25,419 nucleotides of DNA from a virus, in the IMG/VR virus record IMGVR_UViG_3300044705_000051, positions 1 through 25,419 of that record; one strand, given 5' to 3'. The first letter of the stretch is position 1. The number at the start of each line of letters is the position of its first letter. Positions 8,079-15,433 of this stretch are shown piece after piece. The position numbers and the translations under genes were made by a program. Below the pieces are notes generated by a model. It was not told the origin of the DNA, made no database searches, and worked only from the letters and a program-made list of their open reading frames with translations.

Positions 8079-8321
8079 TCAGGATCGTGCGAACGGATCG
8101 TAATCGGAGCGCCACAAATCAGACCTGCGCTCGGCCATTTCAATTTCGATCAAGACCTGCTCACGGATATCGAGCTTCGGCATCATCTCGGCTACTTGCG
8201 CTGGCGGCATTTTGTAGCGCGTGGCCACATAGTTCACGCGGTCGAGTTCGGCGCTGGGGTCACGAAGCGCCGGCCTGAGCGATGGCCTGTTGTCTGCATG
8301 CGGATGCTTGAGGATTTGCAT
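8079..8321 (-). CDS. Small phage protein with terminase-like C-terminal peptide
   Basis: 80 residues from ATG at 8321, whose TGATG overlaps the tailspike stop (a GTG at 8324 is an alternative). The sequence is helical and charged (PSAELDRVNYVATRYKMPPA, DIREQVLIEIEMAERRSDL). It ends SDYDPFARS, almost the same as the end of the terminase nuclease ORF 5.4 kb upstream (ADYDPFAKL). The DNA encoding both tails is also similar (18 of 20 bases). It lies directly upstream of the Pro-rich and portal genes. No family recognised. The shared tail may mark an old recombination junction or a shared binding peptide. Confidence 0.68.
   Translation of the reverse strand: MQILKHPHADNRPSLRPALRDPSAELDRVNYVATRYKMPPAQVAEMMPKLDIREQVLIEIEMAERRSDLWRSDYDPFARS
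8088..8107. repeat. Left copy of 20-bp imperfect direct repeat flanking the tailspike/acyltransferase cassette
   Basis: TGCGAACGGATCGTAATCGG differs from 13537-13556 at two positions only. Both copies encode the DYDPFA end of a protein read leftward. They bracket the fibre and acyltransferase genes, so they may be a recombination scar. Confidence 0.6.
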
Positions 8322-10384
8322 CACTGCCCTGCGCAGACATAATCGACCTGATTAGACGACGTGCCTGTCTGCGTCAGGATGATAGAGGTCGGAGCGACAG
8401 CATATTGCATCGTCGCGAGATTGGCCCGCCACGTCACGGCACAGTGCGGAGAGGCGGATTTGGTGGTGACGAATGTCAGCGTACAGCTCGTCGGAGCGCC
8501 CGTCCCCATCGTGACCGTGCCGGCCAGATCGGTGCCGGAAATTGCTGGGCTCGTTCCGCATGAGGAAAGGCCCGGAGCCGAACCGGAAAGACCGATGCTT
8601 CCCGTGATCGTCGGATTGGTAGCGGTCAGCAGCCCGTCCCAGCCTGTAGAACCGTTGGTGTTGTAGTAAGGAGAACCATCGCTGCGCAGATAGACCGAAC
8701 CGCGCGCTGCGGAAAGCGTTGGAGCACCGGAGCCGAAGAACGTGCCGAAATTGGCAGTAGAGGAAAATGTATTGCCCTTGCCTCCTGTCCCGCCCGCTGG
8801 GATTGCCGTGCCGCTATACGCCTTCATCCCAGCTAGATTGTCGATGCCGCCTGAGCCTATCCAGGCGTCTGTCCAACGCAATAAACTTGTTCCGTTGGAA
8901 AACGTATCGCTTAAATTGGGCGTCATCGGCCCATAAAGACCAATACCGAAGGCGGTTGAATTTGTCGCTGTGGGGTTGCCGAACACCTTGCGTGAAAAGT
9001 TAACAAGCCCGTTTGAATCTCCTATTGATATAATGCCAGCAGGAACGTTCCCGCCAGACCACCAAAACGTATCAGTCGGCGGTTTCGACGCCCCACCGGG
9101 CCACGCTCTAAAATTCCATATGTTGGAATCTCCGACCTGAACCTTGAAGGTTGCCGTCGTTCCGCCGAACGCCCCCGCATAATCGGTGTCCAGAATGTTG
9201 AAAATTTGTCCCGATGCATCGAATCCAGAGACATCGAGGAATGTCGAGATCGTCTGGTTAAACACATTCTGAAACGTATAAACGCCGCCGCCGGCACCTT
9301 TCATCGTCACAATCGCGTTGACCGTCCCTGATCCAGCATTCTCCACATGCAGGCCGTTAACGACTAGACTTTTAACAGTCGTGTTGCGGTCATCATCGAA
9401 TAAAATACATTGAGACGGATTGCCACCTTCGCAAATGGCATTGATGATCCGAACGCCGTCAGTGGCGTGAATATAGAATGACGCTAACTCTCCGTTGGGC
9501 GAGCTATCGCGAACATTGTTGTATTCAGTATCGTTGGACTGAGAATTATTGCTGTTTGCCCCTGTCCACTGCCCCTCCCTGGCAATCATGCAATAGCTGG
9601 TTATATTATTGCAGCGAACGTTCGTGACCTTCGCATTCAACGCGAATTGCAGATCGAGGCCGATATCCAGCGCCCACGAGAACAGCATCCCGTGGATGAA
9701 CGAGCCGTAGCTTGCTCCTAGACGGATGCCGGTAACGCCTGTCGCCATCTGGACGCCAGTCAGCGGATTAATGCCCGTGATCTGACCGCCAGAGAAATCG
9801 TAAAGCGCAGCTACGGTGTTCTCAGCGCAGGTAATTCCGCCCGACTGACAGGCCGGGAAACGGTCGAACATGACCATATTATTTGTCGCCGGGAAGAATT
9901 GCGCCCCGGCGAACTGGAACTTGATAATCGGCTGCCCACCAGTGCCGCCATTCTGCACAAACGGTGGTATCACACATGATGTCGTTAGTTTGTATGACCC
10001 GCGCGAGGCGGTGAGCGTGCCGCCGGTGTGGATTTCAAACGAGTTGAGGGCGGCGGTACAGGCAGCGCCGCTGTCACTTACTCCGTTCGGATCAGCGCCA
10101 TACCAGACGATATTGGTGTAGCCGAAGATGGCTGAGCAAGTATTGGGGGTGGCAGCACAAGCCGCGTTGATCGCGGCCAGAATGACACTCTGGAGATTGT
10201 TGATGGCGTTCTGAACGAAGCCAGTCGAGGCGCATCGATTAGAGTTATCCCCAAGCGCGGCAGTCGAACAAACAACGTTCTGCGCGTAAGCCGGGGTCGG
10301 CTTCCACGTTGGGATCGTTAGGCTGAGCGTGAGGAGAAGCACCCCTGCGACAAGCACGCAGAGGATGCGCTTAAGTAGGTGCAT
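8321..10384 (-). CDS. Tailspike/tail-fibre-like protein with pectate-lyase-type beta-helix and signal peptide
   Basis: 687 residues. Residues 1-35 look like a Sec signal peptide (hydrophobic LLKRILCVLVAGVLLLTLSL, cleavage near AYAQ), unusual for a tail protein. After a short linker comes a pectate-lyase-3-type entry motif near residues 91-125 (NIVWYGADPNGVSDSGAACT), followed by ~300 residues of right-handed beta-helix-like repeats rich in Asn, Gly and Ile. The C-terminal ~200 residues include collagen-like and beta-sandwich segments (FGTFFGSGAPT, SVYLRSDGSPYYNTNG, AISGTDLAGTVTMGTG) common at the ends of fibres. Beta-helix tailspikes bind and often cleave surface polysaccharide. No active site can be assigned. 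The ribosome site is weak. Confidence 0.75.
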   Translation of the reverse strand: MHLLKRILCVLVAGVLLLTLSLTIPTWKPTPAYAQNVVCSTAALGDNSNRCASTGFVQNAINNLQSVILAAINAACAATPNTCSAIFGYTNIVWYGADPNGVSDSGAACTAALNSFEIHTGGTLTASRGSYKLTTSCVIPPFVQNGGTGGQPIIKFQFAGAQFFPATNNMVMFDRFPACQSGGITCAENTVAALYDFSGGQITGINPLTGVQMATGVTGIRLGASYGSFIHGMLFSWALDIGLDLQFALNAKVTNVRCNNITSYCMIAREGQWTGANSNNSQSNDTEYNNVRDSSPNGELASFYIHATDGVRIINAICEGGNPSQCILFDDDRNTTVKSLVVNGLHVENAGSGTVNAIVTMKGAGGGVYTFQNVFNQTISTFLDVSGFDASGQIFNILDTDYAGAFGGTTATFKVQVGDSNIWNFRAWPGGASKPPTDTFWWSGGNVPAGIISIGDSNGLVNFSRKVFGNPTATNSTAFGIGLYGPMTPNLSDTFSNGTSLLRWTDAWIGSGGIDNLAGMKAYSGTAIPAGGTGGKGNTFSSTANFGTFFGSGAPTLSAARGSVYLRSDGSPYYNTNGSTGWDGLLTATNPTITGSIGLSGSAPGLSSCGTSPAISGTDLAGTVTMGTGAPTSCTLTFVTTKSASPHCAVTWRANLATMQYAVAPTSIILTQTGTSSNQVDYVCAGQ

Positions 10385-10412
10385 TGCGGTATTGGGAAGT
10401 TCCGAGTAAACT
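10384..10412 (+). promoter_or_regulatory. Weak candidate promoter for the opposite-strand acyltransferase operon
   Basis: TTGCGG (10384-10389), 17-bp spacer, TAAACT (10407-10412): 3/6 and 4/6 matches to sigma70 boxes. It lies upstream of the only rightward genes in the late region, which need their own promoter to be expressed in a lysogen. The match is weak. Confidence 0.28.
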
Positions 10413-10443
10413 CTGAAAATTCTTCGAGCCGTTGAGCGTTGCT

Positions 10444-10641
10444 ATGTTTCGTTGGGCTAAGCAGGGACTTCTCAGAGGCGATTTCACTGCCCTGCAAAGG
10501 CCGAGCGATGCCGACCCTCAACGCTTATCCCGCCTGCTAGAACGCGGCTTTGTGCGGCAGAGCAAATCGGGCATGAAGCGGACGTTTCGCGGTTGGATCG
10601 CGCTCAAACTTCGCACGATAGAGCGCAGGTTTTCCGATTGA
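10444..10641 (+). CDS. Small basic winged-helix-like protein coupled to acyltransferase
   Basis: 65 residues from ATG at 10444 (a TTG at 10432 is also possible). The frame stops in TGATG overlapping the acyltransferase start by one base, which suggests translational coupling and argues that it is translated. It is very basic. The segment QRLSRLLERGFV, then SGMKRTFRGWIAL resembles the recognition helix and wing of winged-helix regulators (L-x-x-L-x-x-x-G-hydrophobic-V ... T-x-x-G-x-x-A-L). No strong ribosome site is visible. It could be a small regulator of the acyltransferase/GNAT pair or merely a leader ORF. Confidence 0.5.
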   Translation: MFRWAKQGLLRGDFTALQRPSDADPQRLSRLLERGFVRQSKSGMKRTFRGWIALKLRTIERRFSD

Positions 10642-11699
10642 TGCGCCACAAATCGTATATTGCCCTTGACCTGTTGCGTGCTGGAGCGGCCATCGCCGTT
10701 CTACTGACGCATGCGAGAGGATTTACTTGGGTCGAGTATGCCGCACTTCCGCCCTCTCAGCATACGCTGACTGTCCAGGCTTTCTTTTTTCTGACCCGTG
10801 TTGCGCACGAAGCCGTGCTTGTGTTCTTTGTCCTGAGCGGTGCGTTGGTTGGGGGCCAGATCATCCGCCGCACAATCGAGGGACGATTTTCTGTCTCAGA
10901 CTACGCCATTGACCGCGTTACGCGAATTTTCATCCCCCTAATTCCAGCCTACATCGTCGCAGTTATCGTGCAAAGTTTTGTCCTGCATGCCCCGCCGTCT
11001 CTGGCATCTTTCATAGCCAATGTAACGGGACTGAACGGTGCGTTCGCCCCGACTATTGAGGCTGACGTTCCCTTATGGTCGCTCGCCTACGAAATTTGGT
11101 TTTACGTGCTTGGCGGATCGCTTGCGCTGATACTCACGAAGCCAAGTGCAGCGGCATTTGCAGCCATGTTCGCGGCCTTGGCAGTGTTTTCCGTTCTTGA
11201 TGCTACGCTGTTGCTATATTGGACAATGGGAGCACTAGTAGTTCTGCTGAAAACGCCCGCTCGCGACAGCCGCTTTTTGGCCATTGTCGGTACCCTGTTA
11301 GCAGCGATCGGATGCATAACTTACGAACTTTCCTCCGGCTCGCATTCGTTTGCACAGTTCACATTTCTTCCCGGCCACATACCTCAATTTCTGCTTTGCG
11401 CCGGAGTAACTCTCACCCTTCCGTTTCTGCACAGCGACGATGTTCAGAAGAGGTTAGCCCGACTCGAAAAGCCAGCCTCTTTTCTGGCCGGAATGTCCTA
11501 CACGCTCTACTTGATGCACTATCCAACTTTGTATGTACTCTCTCTCGTCATGCCAAAGTCAGATCACATAGACATTACATCTCTATCGTTCTTCCTCTTG
11601 CGAGCAGGTATTTGTTTTTTAGTCGCAAGGTTGTTTTACCTTCTCTTCGAGAAAAACACAGATGCGGCGCGACAATGGTTCAGGCGTATCCGACAATGA
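10641..11699 (+). CDS. Acyltransferase 3 (OafA/YrhL-like) membrane O-acyltransferase
   Basis: 352 residues from ATG at 10641, just before MRHKSYIALDLLRAGAA. About ten hydrophobic segments are visible. Family signatures are present: Arg13 and a catalytic-type His24 (LLRAGAAIAVLLTHARG), a FFVLSGALVGGQIIRR segment near residue 75, and a late MSYTLYLMHYPTLY helix. The family moves acyl groups, usually acetyl, onto cell-surface polysaccharides across the inner membrane. It reads against all neighbouring phage genes and is coupled at both ends (TGATG in, ATGA out). Phage-borne members change O-antigen and block superinfection; with the O-antigen-ligase-like gene at the left edge, lysogenic conversion is the likely role. 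The acyl donor and target are unknown. Confidence 0.87.
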   Translation: MRHKSYIALDLLRAGAAIAVLLTHARGFTWVEYAALPPSQHTLTVQAFFFLTRVAHEAVLVFFVLSGALVGGQIIRRTIEGRFSVSDYAIDRVTRIFIPLIPAYIVAVIVQSFVLHAPPSLASFIANVTGLNGAFAPTIEADVPLWSLAYEIWFYVLGGSLALILTKPSAAAFAAMFAALAVFSVLDATLLLYWTMGALVVLLKTPARDSRFLAIVGTLLAAIGCITYELSSGSHSFAQFTFLPGHIPQFLLCAGVTLTLPFLHSDDVQKRLARLEKPASFLAGMSYTLYLMHYPTLYVLSLVMPKSDHIDITSLSFFLLRAGICFLVARLFYLLFEKNTDAARQWFRRIRQ

Positions 11700-12286
11700 T
11701 CGAAACCATTTCGCCGCGCTCGCCGGATTGGCTGTTCGCTCAGATCGCCTGGATTTACGAGAGCGAACTATCGATCGGTTTGCTACCAAAGCTCGGCAAT
11801 TTCTTTCTCAAGCGGTTTTTTAGGGCCGCTGCGAGATACGGAATCCTGATAGTGCACGTAGAGCACAAGGCGTTTGTGAACGGATTTGTCTTAGGTAGCG
11901 CCAACTCGAAGCTGTTCTATGCGCGCATGCTGTTGCGGCTCTGGCCGTATATTCTTGCCGCCGTGCTCCGCTCGCCGCAAATCAGACACCGCGCGAAAGC
12001 GACCGGCTCGTACATCGCGAAGTCTGACGTTTCTCTGCCTAAGGCCGAACTACTCAGCATCGCCGTGTCGCAATCAAATCAGCGACGCGGCATAGGCGCT
12101 GAACTTGTGTCTGCATTGGAGCGCAGGTTCGCCGCTCTCGATGTCTGCAAGTATCGCGTCACCACTGCGAAGGAACAGACTGGAGCTATTGCGTTCTATC
12201 GTAAGCGCGGCGGGCTAGTCGTGTCAGAAACAAACGTTGGCGGATTGCCTGCCGTCACGTTCGTTATGACTGGATGGCATGGTTAG
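11696..12286 (+). CDS. GNAT-family N-acetyltransferase
   Basis: 196 residues from ATG at 11696, which overlaps the acyltransferase stop (ATGA). The open frame extends further upstream, but that part overlaps the acyltransferase out of frame. The GNAT acetyl-CoA-binding motif A is clear near residues 119-140: a beta strand LLSIAVS followed by QRRGIGAELVSALE (Q/R-x-x-G-x-G/A). Motif B-like sequence follows (YRVTTAKEQTGAIAFYRKRGG). The N-terminal half is amphipathic with hydrophobic stretches (LLRLWPYILAAVL). Its stop overlaps, by three bases, the end of the convergent fibre gene. It is probably an acetyl-transfer partner of the acyltransferase in surface-sugar modification, but GNAT substrates cannot be read from sequence. 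Confidence 0.82.
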   Translation: MIETISPRSPDWLFAQIAWIYESELSIGLLPKLGNFFLKRFFRAAARYGILIVHVEHKAFVNGFVLGSANSKLFYARMLLRLWPYILAAVLRSPQIRHRAKATGSYIAKSDVSLPKAELLSIAVSQSNQRRGIGAELVSALERRFAALDVCKYRVTTAKEQTGAIAFYRKRGGLVVSETNVGGLPAVTFVMTGWHG

Positions 12287-13068
12287 GGCATCGGGACGCC
12301 AACAACAAATACGTCTCCAGTCCCAGCAGCCCCTTGCGGCACGGTTACCCTAAAATATAAAGTCGTCCAATCAGCACGAATAGTTGTATTTGTCCCCGCC
12401 AGTGCCCCGATCGCGCCGTTGGTGTCATGACCCGTAGCAACTATTGCACTCAACGCCGTAGGGCCTGCCAGTGCAGTTCCGCCCGCACTTGCCGCCGTAT
12501 AAAGCGCCGCTGATGAAGAATTTAAGGCACCTGACGCCCCATAGACTACGACAAATCTTGGCTGATACGTTGTGAAGCCAGCCGGAAGCGTTATGGTAAT
12601 CGCTGTATCGGCAACAGAATTAAAATCAATGCCTGCGGCCGAACCCAATACGTAAAAACCGCCAATTCCTATGTTGGCTACTCCAGACGATGTTTTCAGC
12701 GTCGTCCCATCAACCTGCAAGATGCCCTTTTGCGACGACGAGCCCTGCTGAACGGAGCCACACGACACCGTGCCGCTTGCCGTCACACCTGACGCAAAGG
12801 TCGTGCCTCCGCCGCAGGCATTGGTCGTGACTAAAGTAAAGTCGGTGCCATTGGATGCAGCACTCAGCGACGTGCCGTTGCCTTTAGCAATCCCGTTCGG
12901 AATAGCCGCGCCGCCGACCTTCGCAACGGTCGGATTGGGGTAGGTCCCGCTCAGATCGCCGCCGGCTGCTCCGGTCGGAGAACCGCCACCGCCGCCCGAT
13001 GGCGTAATGGTCTGCGCCTGCGCAGACGCGCACAGCAGTGCAAAGATAAATGCGAGTGTTCGGATCAT
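12283..13068 (-). CDS. Tail-fibre-like secreted protein with phage GDLSGTYPNP repeat
   Basis: 261 residues. Residues 1-18 form a Sec signal peptide with an AQA cleavage site (MIRTLAFIFALLCASAQAQ). A Gly-rich stretch then leads into GDLSGTYPNPTVAKVGG, a motif typical of phage tail-fibre shafts. The C-terminal half is a predicted beta domain (TITLPAGFTTYQPRFVVVYG ... LYFRVTVPQGAAGTGDVFV). Its ATG overlaps the upstream stop (ATGA at 13065-13068), and its stop interlocks with that of the convergent GNAT gene. A signal peptide on a fibre-like protein is odd and is shared by three other proteins here. Confidence 0.72.
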   Translation of the reverse strand: MIRTLAFIFALLCASAQAQTITPSGGGGGSPTGAAGGDLSGTYPNPTVAKVGGAAIPNGIAKGNGTSLSAASNGTDFTLVTTNACGGGTTFASGVTASGTVSCGSVQQGSSSQKGILQVDGTTLKTSSGVANIGIGGFYVLGSAAGIDFNSVADTAITITLPAGFTTYQPRFVVVYGASGALNSSSAALYTAASAGGTALAGPTALSAIVATGHDTNGAIGALAGTNTTIRADWTTLYFRVTVPQGAAGTGDVFVVGVPMP

Positions 13069-13517
13069 TGGTTCGAAACCACGAATACGTCGCTCGTGGC
13101 ATCGGAAGCGACGATCACCTTGCTCGCGATCACACCCCAGCTCCCGACCGAACAGTTGATTGCTTGGCCGTTGGTCAGCACGAACGACGTGGATGTATCG
13201 GATGGAGTTGCTGAGCCGAAGAACACGAAGCCCTTCGTACCGCTACCTGAGTTCACATATTGAATCGTGCACCCGGAGCGCACCGTCGAAGCAAGCAGCG
13301 CTTCCGAATAGACGTTCGGCGCTGTCGTCGTGACCTTCTTTTGCGTCGTGCTCAGCGTGAAGCATGACGACGCACCCGTGCCCACGAGGCACCCAGGCTG
13401 CACCATCTGTGGGAACGACTGAGCGACGGTCTTCGCGCTCGGCCACAAACAGAACGCCAAAAACGCGGCAATGGCCACGTTCCACGCCCAGAAGCGTGCG
13501 TTGGATTCGAGTTTCAT
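13065..13517 (-). CDS. Secreted beta-rich protein, possible fibre/appendage component
   Basis: 150 residues, start at 13517 preceded by AAGGG. Residues 10-34 form a signal-peptide-like helix (FWAWNVAIAAFLAFCLWPSAKTVAQ) after a charged start. The mature part has four cysteines (GC, SSC, GC, NC), so disulphides in the periplasm are possible. It ends in a predicted beta pattern (NGQAINCSVGSWGVIASKVI, DVFVVSNQ). It follows the terminase nuclease ORF by 10 nt and overlaps the next fibre gene by ATGA. Possibly a fibre-cap or chaperone-like partner of the downstream fibre protein, or a secreted conversion factor; no family recognised. Confidence 0.65.
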   Translation of the reverse strand: MKLESNARFWAWNVAIAAFLAFCLWPSAKTVAQSFPQMVQPGCLVGTGASSCFTLSTTQKKVTTTAPNVYSEALLASTVRSGCTIQYVNSGSGTKGFVFFGSATPSDTSTSFVLTNGQAINCSVGSWGVIASKVIVASDATSDVFVVSNQ

Positions 13518-13527
13518 AGGAAAGCCC

Positions 13528-14271
13528 TTAGAGCTTTGCGAAGGGATCGTAGTCGGCTTGGAAGCGATGCCCGTTTAGGCTCATCGCCCAGAGATCAGCA
13601 GGACGAATGCAGGCTACCGACAAGCCGGTCATGCTCAGGTAGCGCGTGCAATCCATGAGATGGTCGTTTTCCTTGACGACCTTGCCTTTTTCATCGCGCC
13701 TGTAGATGCGGAACTCACGCAGCCAGTTCTGCAATGTCCGAAAGACTTTCAAACGCCCCGTCGATAGCCGCGTCCAGACTTCGTAAATCCCGGCCTCGAC
13801 TGCGTTGTTCGCAATGGTCAGGTTAAGCCCGAGCTGCTTGTATTGGGCCAGAAGCTGTTCACCATCCCCCTGCTGCCTTCCACGAGACGCCGGATCGATC
13901 ACGCCAGGTATCCACTCGCCGCGCGATTTGATAGCTGCGGCATGGATGGGCGGCTTTTCATTGCCGACGTAATGCTCGTTGTAGAGGTAGGCTACGTCGT
14001 TGTCCCGATCTATTGCTGCCCACAACGCAGCCGTTCTATTCCAACCCACATCGAGTGCGTAGGCTTGCGCCATCCAATCAGGGATTGGGAACGGGTCAAC
14101 GAGAATGTCCGCTTCGCTTACCGGATAGATCGCGCCTGAGCCGAGAAGCGGAACGCCCTTCGTGCGTGCGTCAAGCTGATGCGGCGGAATCGACGCTCTG
14201 AGTTCTGCTTTCTGCGCCTCAGAAAGATGAGGTACGTCGTCCCAAGTGATCTGTTCTGTGTACCGGCTCAT
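13528..14271 (-). CDS. terL: Terminase large subunit, nuclease portion (split ORF)
   Basis: 247 residues with the RNase-H-like nuclease of a large terminase: first acidic strand ALDVGWNRTAALW near residue 72 (Asp74), IDPASRGRQQGDGEQLLAQY near 125 (Asp126), and a final ENDHLMDCTRYL segment near 201 (Asp207 likely catalytic). The opening ITWDDVPHLSEAQKAELRAS and PHQLDARTKG segments are normally continuous with the ATPase in one protein of about 490 residues. Here the ATG overlaps the ATPase stop (ATGA), so the gene is split at the ATPase-nuclease linker. The product cuts DNA during headful-type packaging. It ends in DYDPFAKL, echoed in the 80-residue gene at 8079. Confidence 0.88.
   Translation of the reverse strand: MSRYTEQITWDDVPHLSEAQKAELRASIPPHQLDARTKGVPLLGSGAIYPVSEADILVDPFPIPDWMAQAYALDVGWNRTAALWAAIDRDNDVAYLYNEHYVGNEKPPIHAAAIKSRGEWIPGVIDPASRGRQQGDGEQLLAQYKQLGLNLTIANNAVEAGIYEVWTRLSTGRLKVFRTLQNWLREFRIYRRDEKGKVVKENDHLMDCTRYLSMTGLSVACIRPADLWAMSLNGHRFQADYDPFAKL
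13537..13556. repeat. Right copy of 20-bp imperfect direct repeat
   Basis: TGCGAAGGGATCGTAGTCGG, 18 of 20 identical to 8088-8107 in the same orientation, both at the 3' ends of leftward genes. The 5.4 kb between holds the tailspike, fibre and acyltransferase cassette. Confidence 0.6.
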
Positions 14272-15017
14272 GCCGGCGCCATGTCGGGCAAAAACCTGAG
14301 CACAATGTCACTCAGCCCGGACAATGGCGTAAATGTGCCGATCATAATCCCGTGCCGCGTCATCAATCGTACAAGGCATTCGTCGTACACGTCCGATGGA
14401 GGCTCCTCATCGAGCCAGATCACATCTTTCGCCGTGCCCTGGAATTTCTTTCGCCCCTGGTCGTAAGACTTGAACCCGAGCAACGACACACCGCCTGACT
14501 TATGCTGTATCCGCGCCGTGTCCATGGCGCCCGGAACACCAGACCGCTTCGTCGGCTCACCTACAATTTCAGCGGCAGGGATCAGACCACACCCCATCTG
14601 ACCGAGTGGACCCATCAAAGCGGCCTGAACAATGTCGCGCGTCGTCTCCGACGTATCGCCCGCAGCCCACGCTTCAATAGGCTCCTCGAACCGCCGGCCT
14701 TCCCACCACTCCGGGTAGTCGCCGGTTAAATGCAGCGTGGTCTCATATCCACCCAACCCCCACGTCTTTCCGACGCGGTTAGCGGCAATACACGACCGCT
14801 CAGTGTGAACGGCGCCAGCTTTGAAGAACCTCAGATGCTTCGGATATAGCTCCCGCCTCAGCGGACCCGTCTCCGGGTAGAGACGGTAAATCTGCGTCCG
14901 CTCCCACGTCTGTTGCCTTTCCTCCAGCAGTTCCAACAACTCCTCCTTGGCCTCGACCGGCAAGGAGCTGATGAATGCGGGAGTCAATCTCTCGGACAGA
15001 TCGGCGGGGAGTAACAT
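14268..15017 (-). CDS. terL: Terminase large subunit, ATPase portion (split ORF)
   Basis: 249 residues. Walker A AANRVGKT lies near residues 78-85 after an RFFKAGAVHTERSC lead-in. Walker B VIWLDEEP is near 199-206, followed by a TFTPLSGLSDIVL coupling-type motif. This is the packaging motor ATPase, which pumps DNA through the portal. It ends RFLPDMAPA, then TGA overlaps the nuclease ORF start. The ATG at 15017 sits 218 nt inside terS in another frame. The GGA upstream is very close to the ATG, so initiation may be weak or coupled. A T5 tract 24 nt before the stop is a possible slippage or sequencing-error site, but a slip there would alter the conserved RFLPD end. Confidence 0.9.
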   Translation of the reverse strand: MLLPADLSERLTPAFISSLPVEAKEELLELLEERQQTWERTQIYRLYPETGPLRRELYPKHLRFFKAGAVHTERSCIAANRVGKTWGLGGYETTLHLTGDYPEWWEGRRFEEPIEAWAAGDTSETTRDIVQAALMGPLGQMGCGLIPAAEIVGEPTKRSGVPGAMDTARIQHKSGGVSLLGFKSYDQGRKKFQGTAKDVIWLDEEPPSDVYDECLVRLMTRHGIMIGTFTPLSGLSDIVLRFLPDMAPA

Positions 15018-15342
15018 CTTCCTTTCGCTGTACGTAGTGGCCTGACAGTTCGGCCTTGAGCTTTAGCGCACCGTTAGCCGCTGAGAACTGATTTGCTGCA
15101 GCTGCCTTCTCTTGCAGTTCGGCCGCCTCGTTCAACAGGCTCTCCAGCGTGATCTCGGCTTTGGCCGCTACTCTGCCGTTTATTTCCGTTATTCGGGCCT
15201 GTATTTCCGGTCGCTTCGCTAATTGCGCAGCGTTGCTGTCGTTCGGCTTATAACCGGCTGTCTGCTGGGCCTCTATCTGCGTGCGGCCCTTGGCTAATTC
15301 CTGCGCGAATATCTCGTGTTTCGGGTTTTTTAGAACCGGCAC
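14800..15342 (-). CDS. terS: Terminase small subunit
   Basis: 180 residues, GTG start at 15342. The N-terminal NPKHEIFAQELAKGRTQIEA and AGYKPNDSNAAQLAKRPEI segments match the terminase-small (Terminase_2) DNA-binding HTH. A helical oligomerisation segment follows (ITLESLLNEAAELQEKAAAA), then ALKLKAELSGHYVQRKEDVT. Small terminase rings recognise the pac or cos site and stimulate the ATPase. The C-terminal 72 residues, including a Gly/Ala-rich tail, lie in 218 nt that also encode the start of terL in another frame. Usually these genes overlap by a few bases, so this overlap is long. Confidence 0.87.
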   Translation of the reverse strand: MPVLKNPKHEIFAQELAKGRTQIEAQQTAGYKPNDSNAAQLAKRPEIQARITEINGRVAAKAEITLESLLNEAAELQEKAAAANQFSAANGALKLKAELSGHYVQRKEDVTPRRSVREIDSRIHQLLAGRGQGGVVGTAGGKATDVGADADLPSLPGDGSAEAGAISEASEVLQSWRRSH

Positions 15343-15346
15343 GGCT

Positions 15347-15433
15347 CTATGCTGCCTCTGCGCTATACAACGGCTGCCAGATCAGCGTAAGAATGCCCAT
15401 GATTATTGCAATGCAGCAGATGAGGATGAGCAT
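15347..15433 (-). CDS. 28-residue single-membrane-span peptide
   Basis: ATG at 15433 overlaps the RHH-gene stop (TGATG), and the frame ends TAG at 15347, five bases before the terS start. The product MLILICCIAIIMGILTLIWQ plus PLYSAEAA is one hydrophobic helix with a short polar tail. Coupling on both sides suggests it is translated. Possible roles are a small holin-like, antiholin-like or membrane-anchoring peptide; none is supported by a motif. Confidence 0.55.
   Translation of the reverse strand: MLILICCIAIIMGILTLIWQPLYSAEAA

Noticed and set aside
8321-10384. BPP-1-style diversity-generating retroelement acting on the tail protein
   Set aside because: No reverse transcriptase, Avd gene or template/variable repeat pair is seen in this window, although the head genes are BPP-1-like.
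14290-14294. A5/T5 tract as a programmed frameshift joining the terminase ORFs
   Set aside because: GTTTTTG does not fit a good X-XXY-YYZ site, and slipping there would replace the family-like RFLPD end; ATGA coupling explains the arrangement. Kept only as a possible sequencing-error site.
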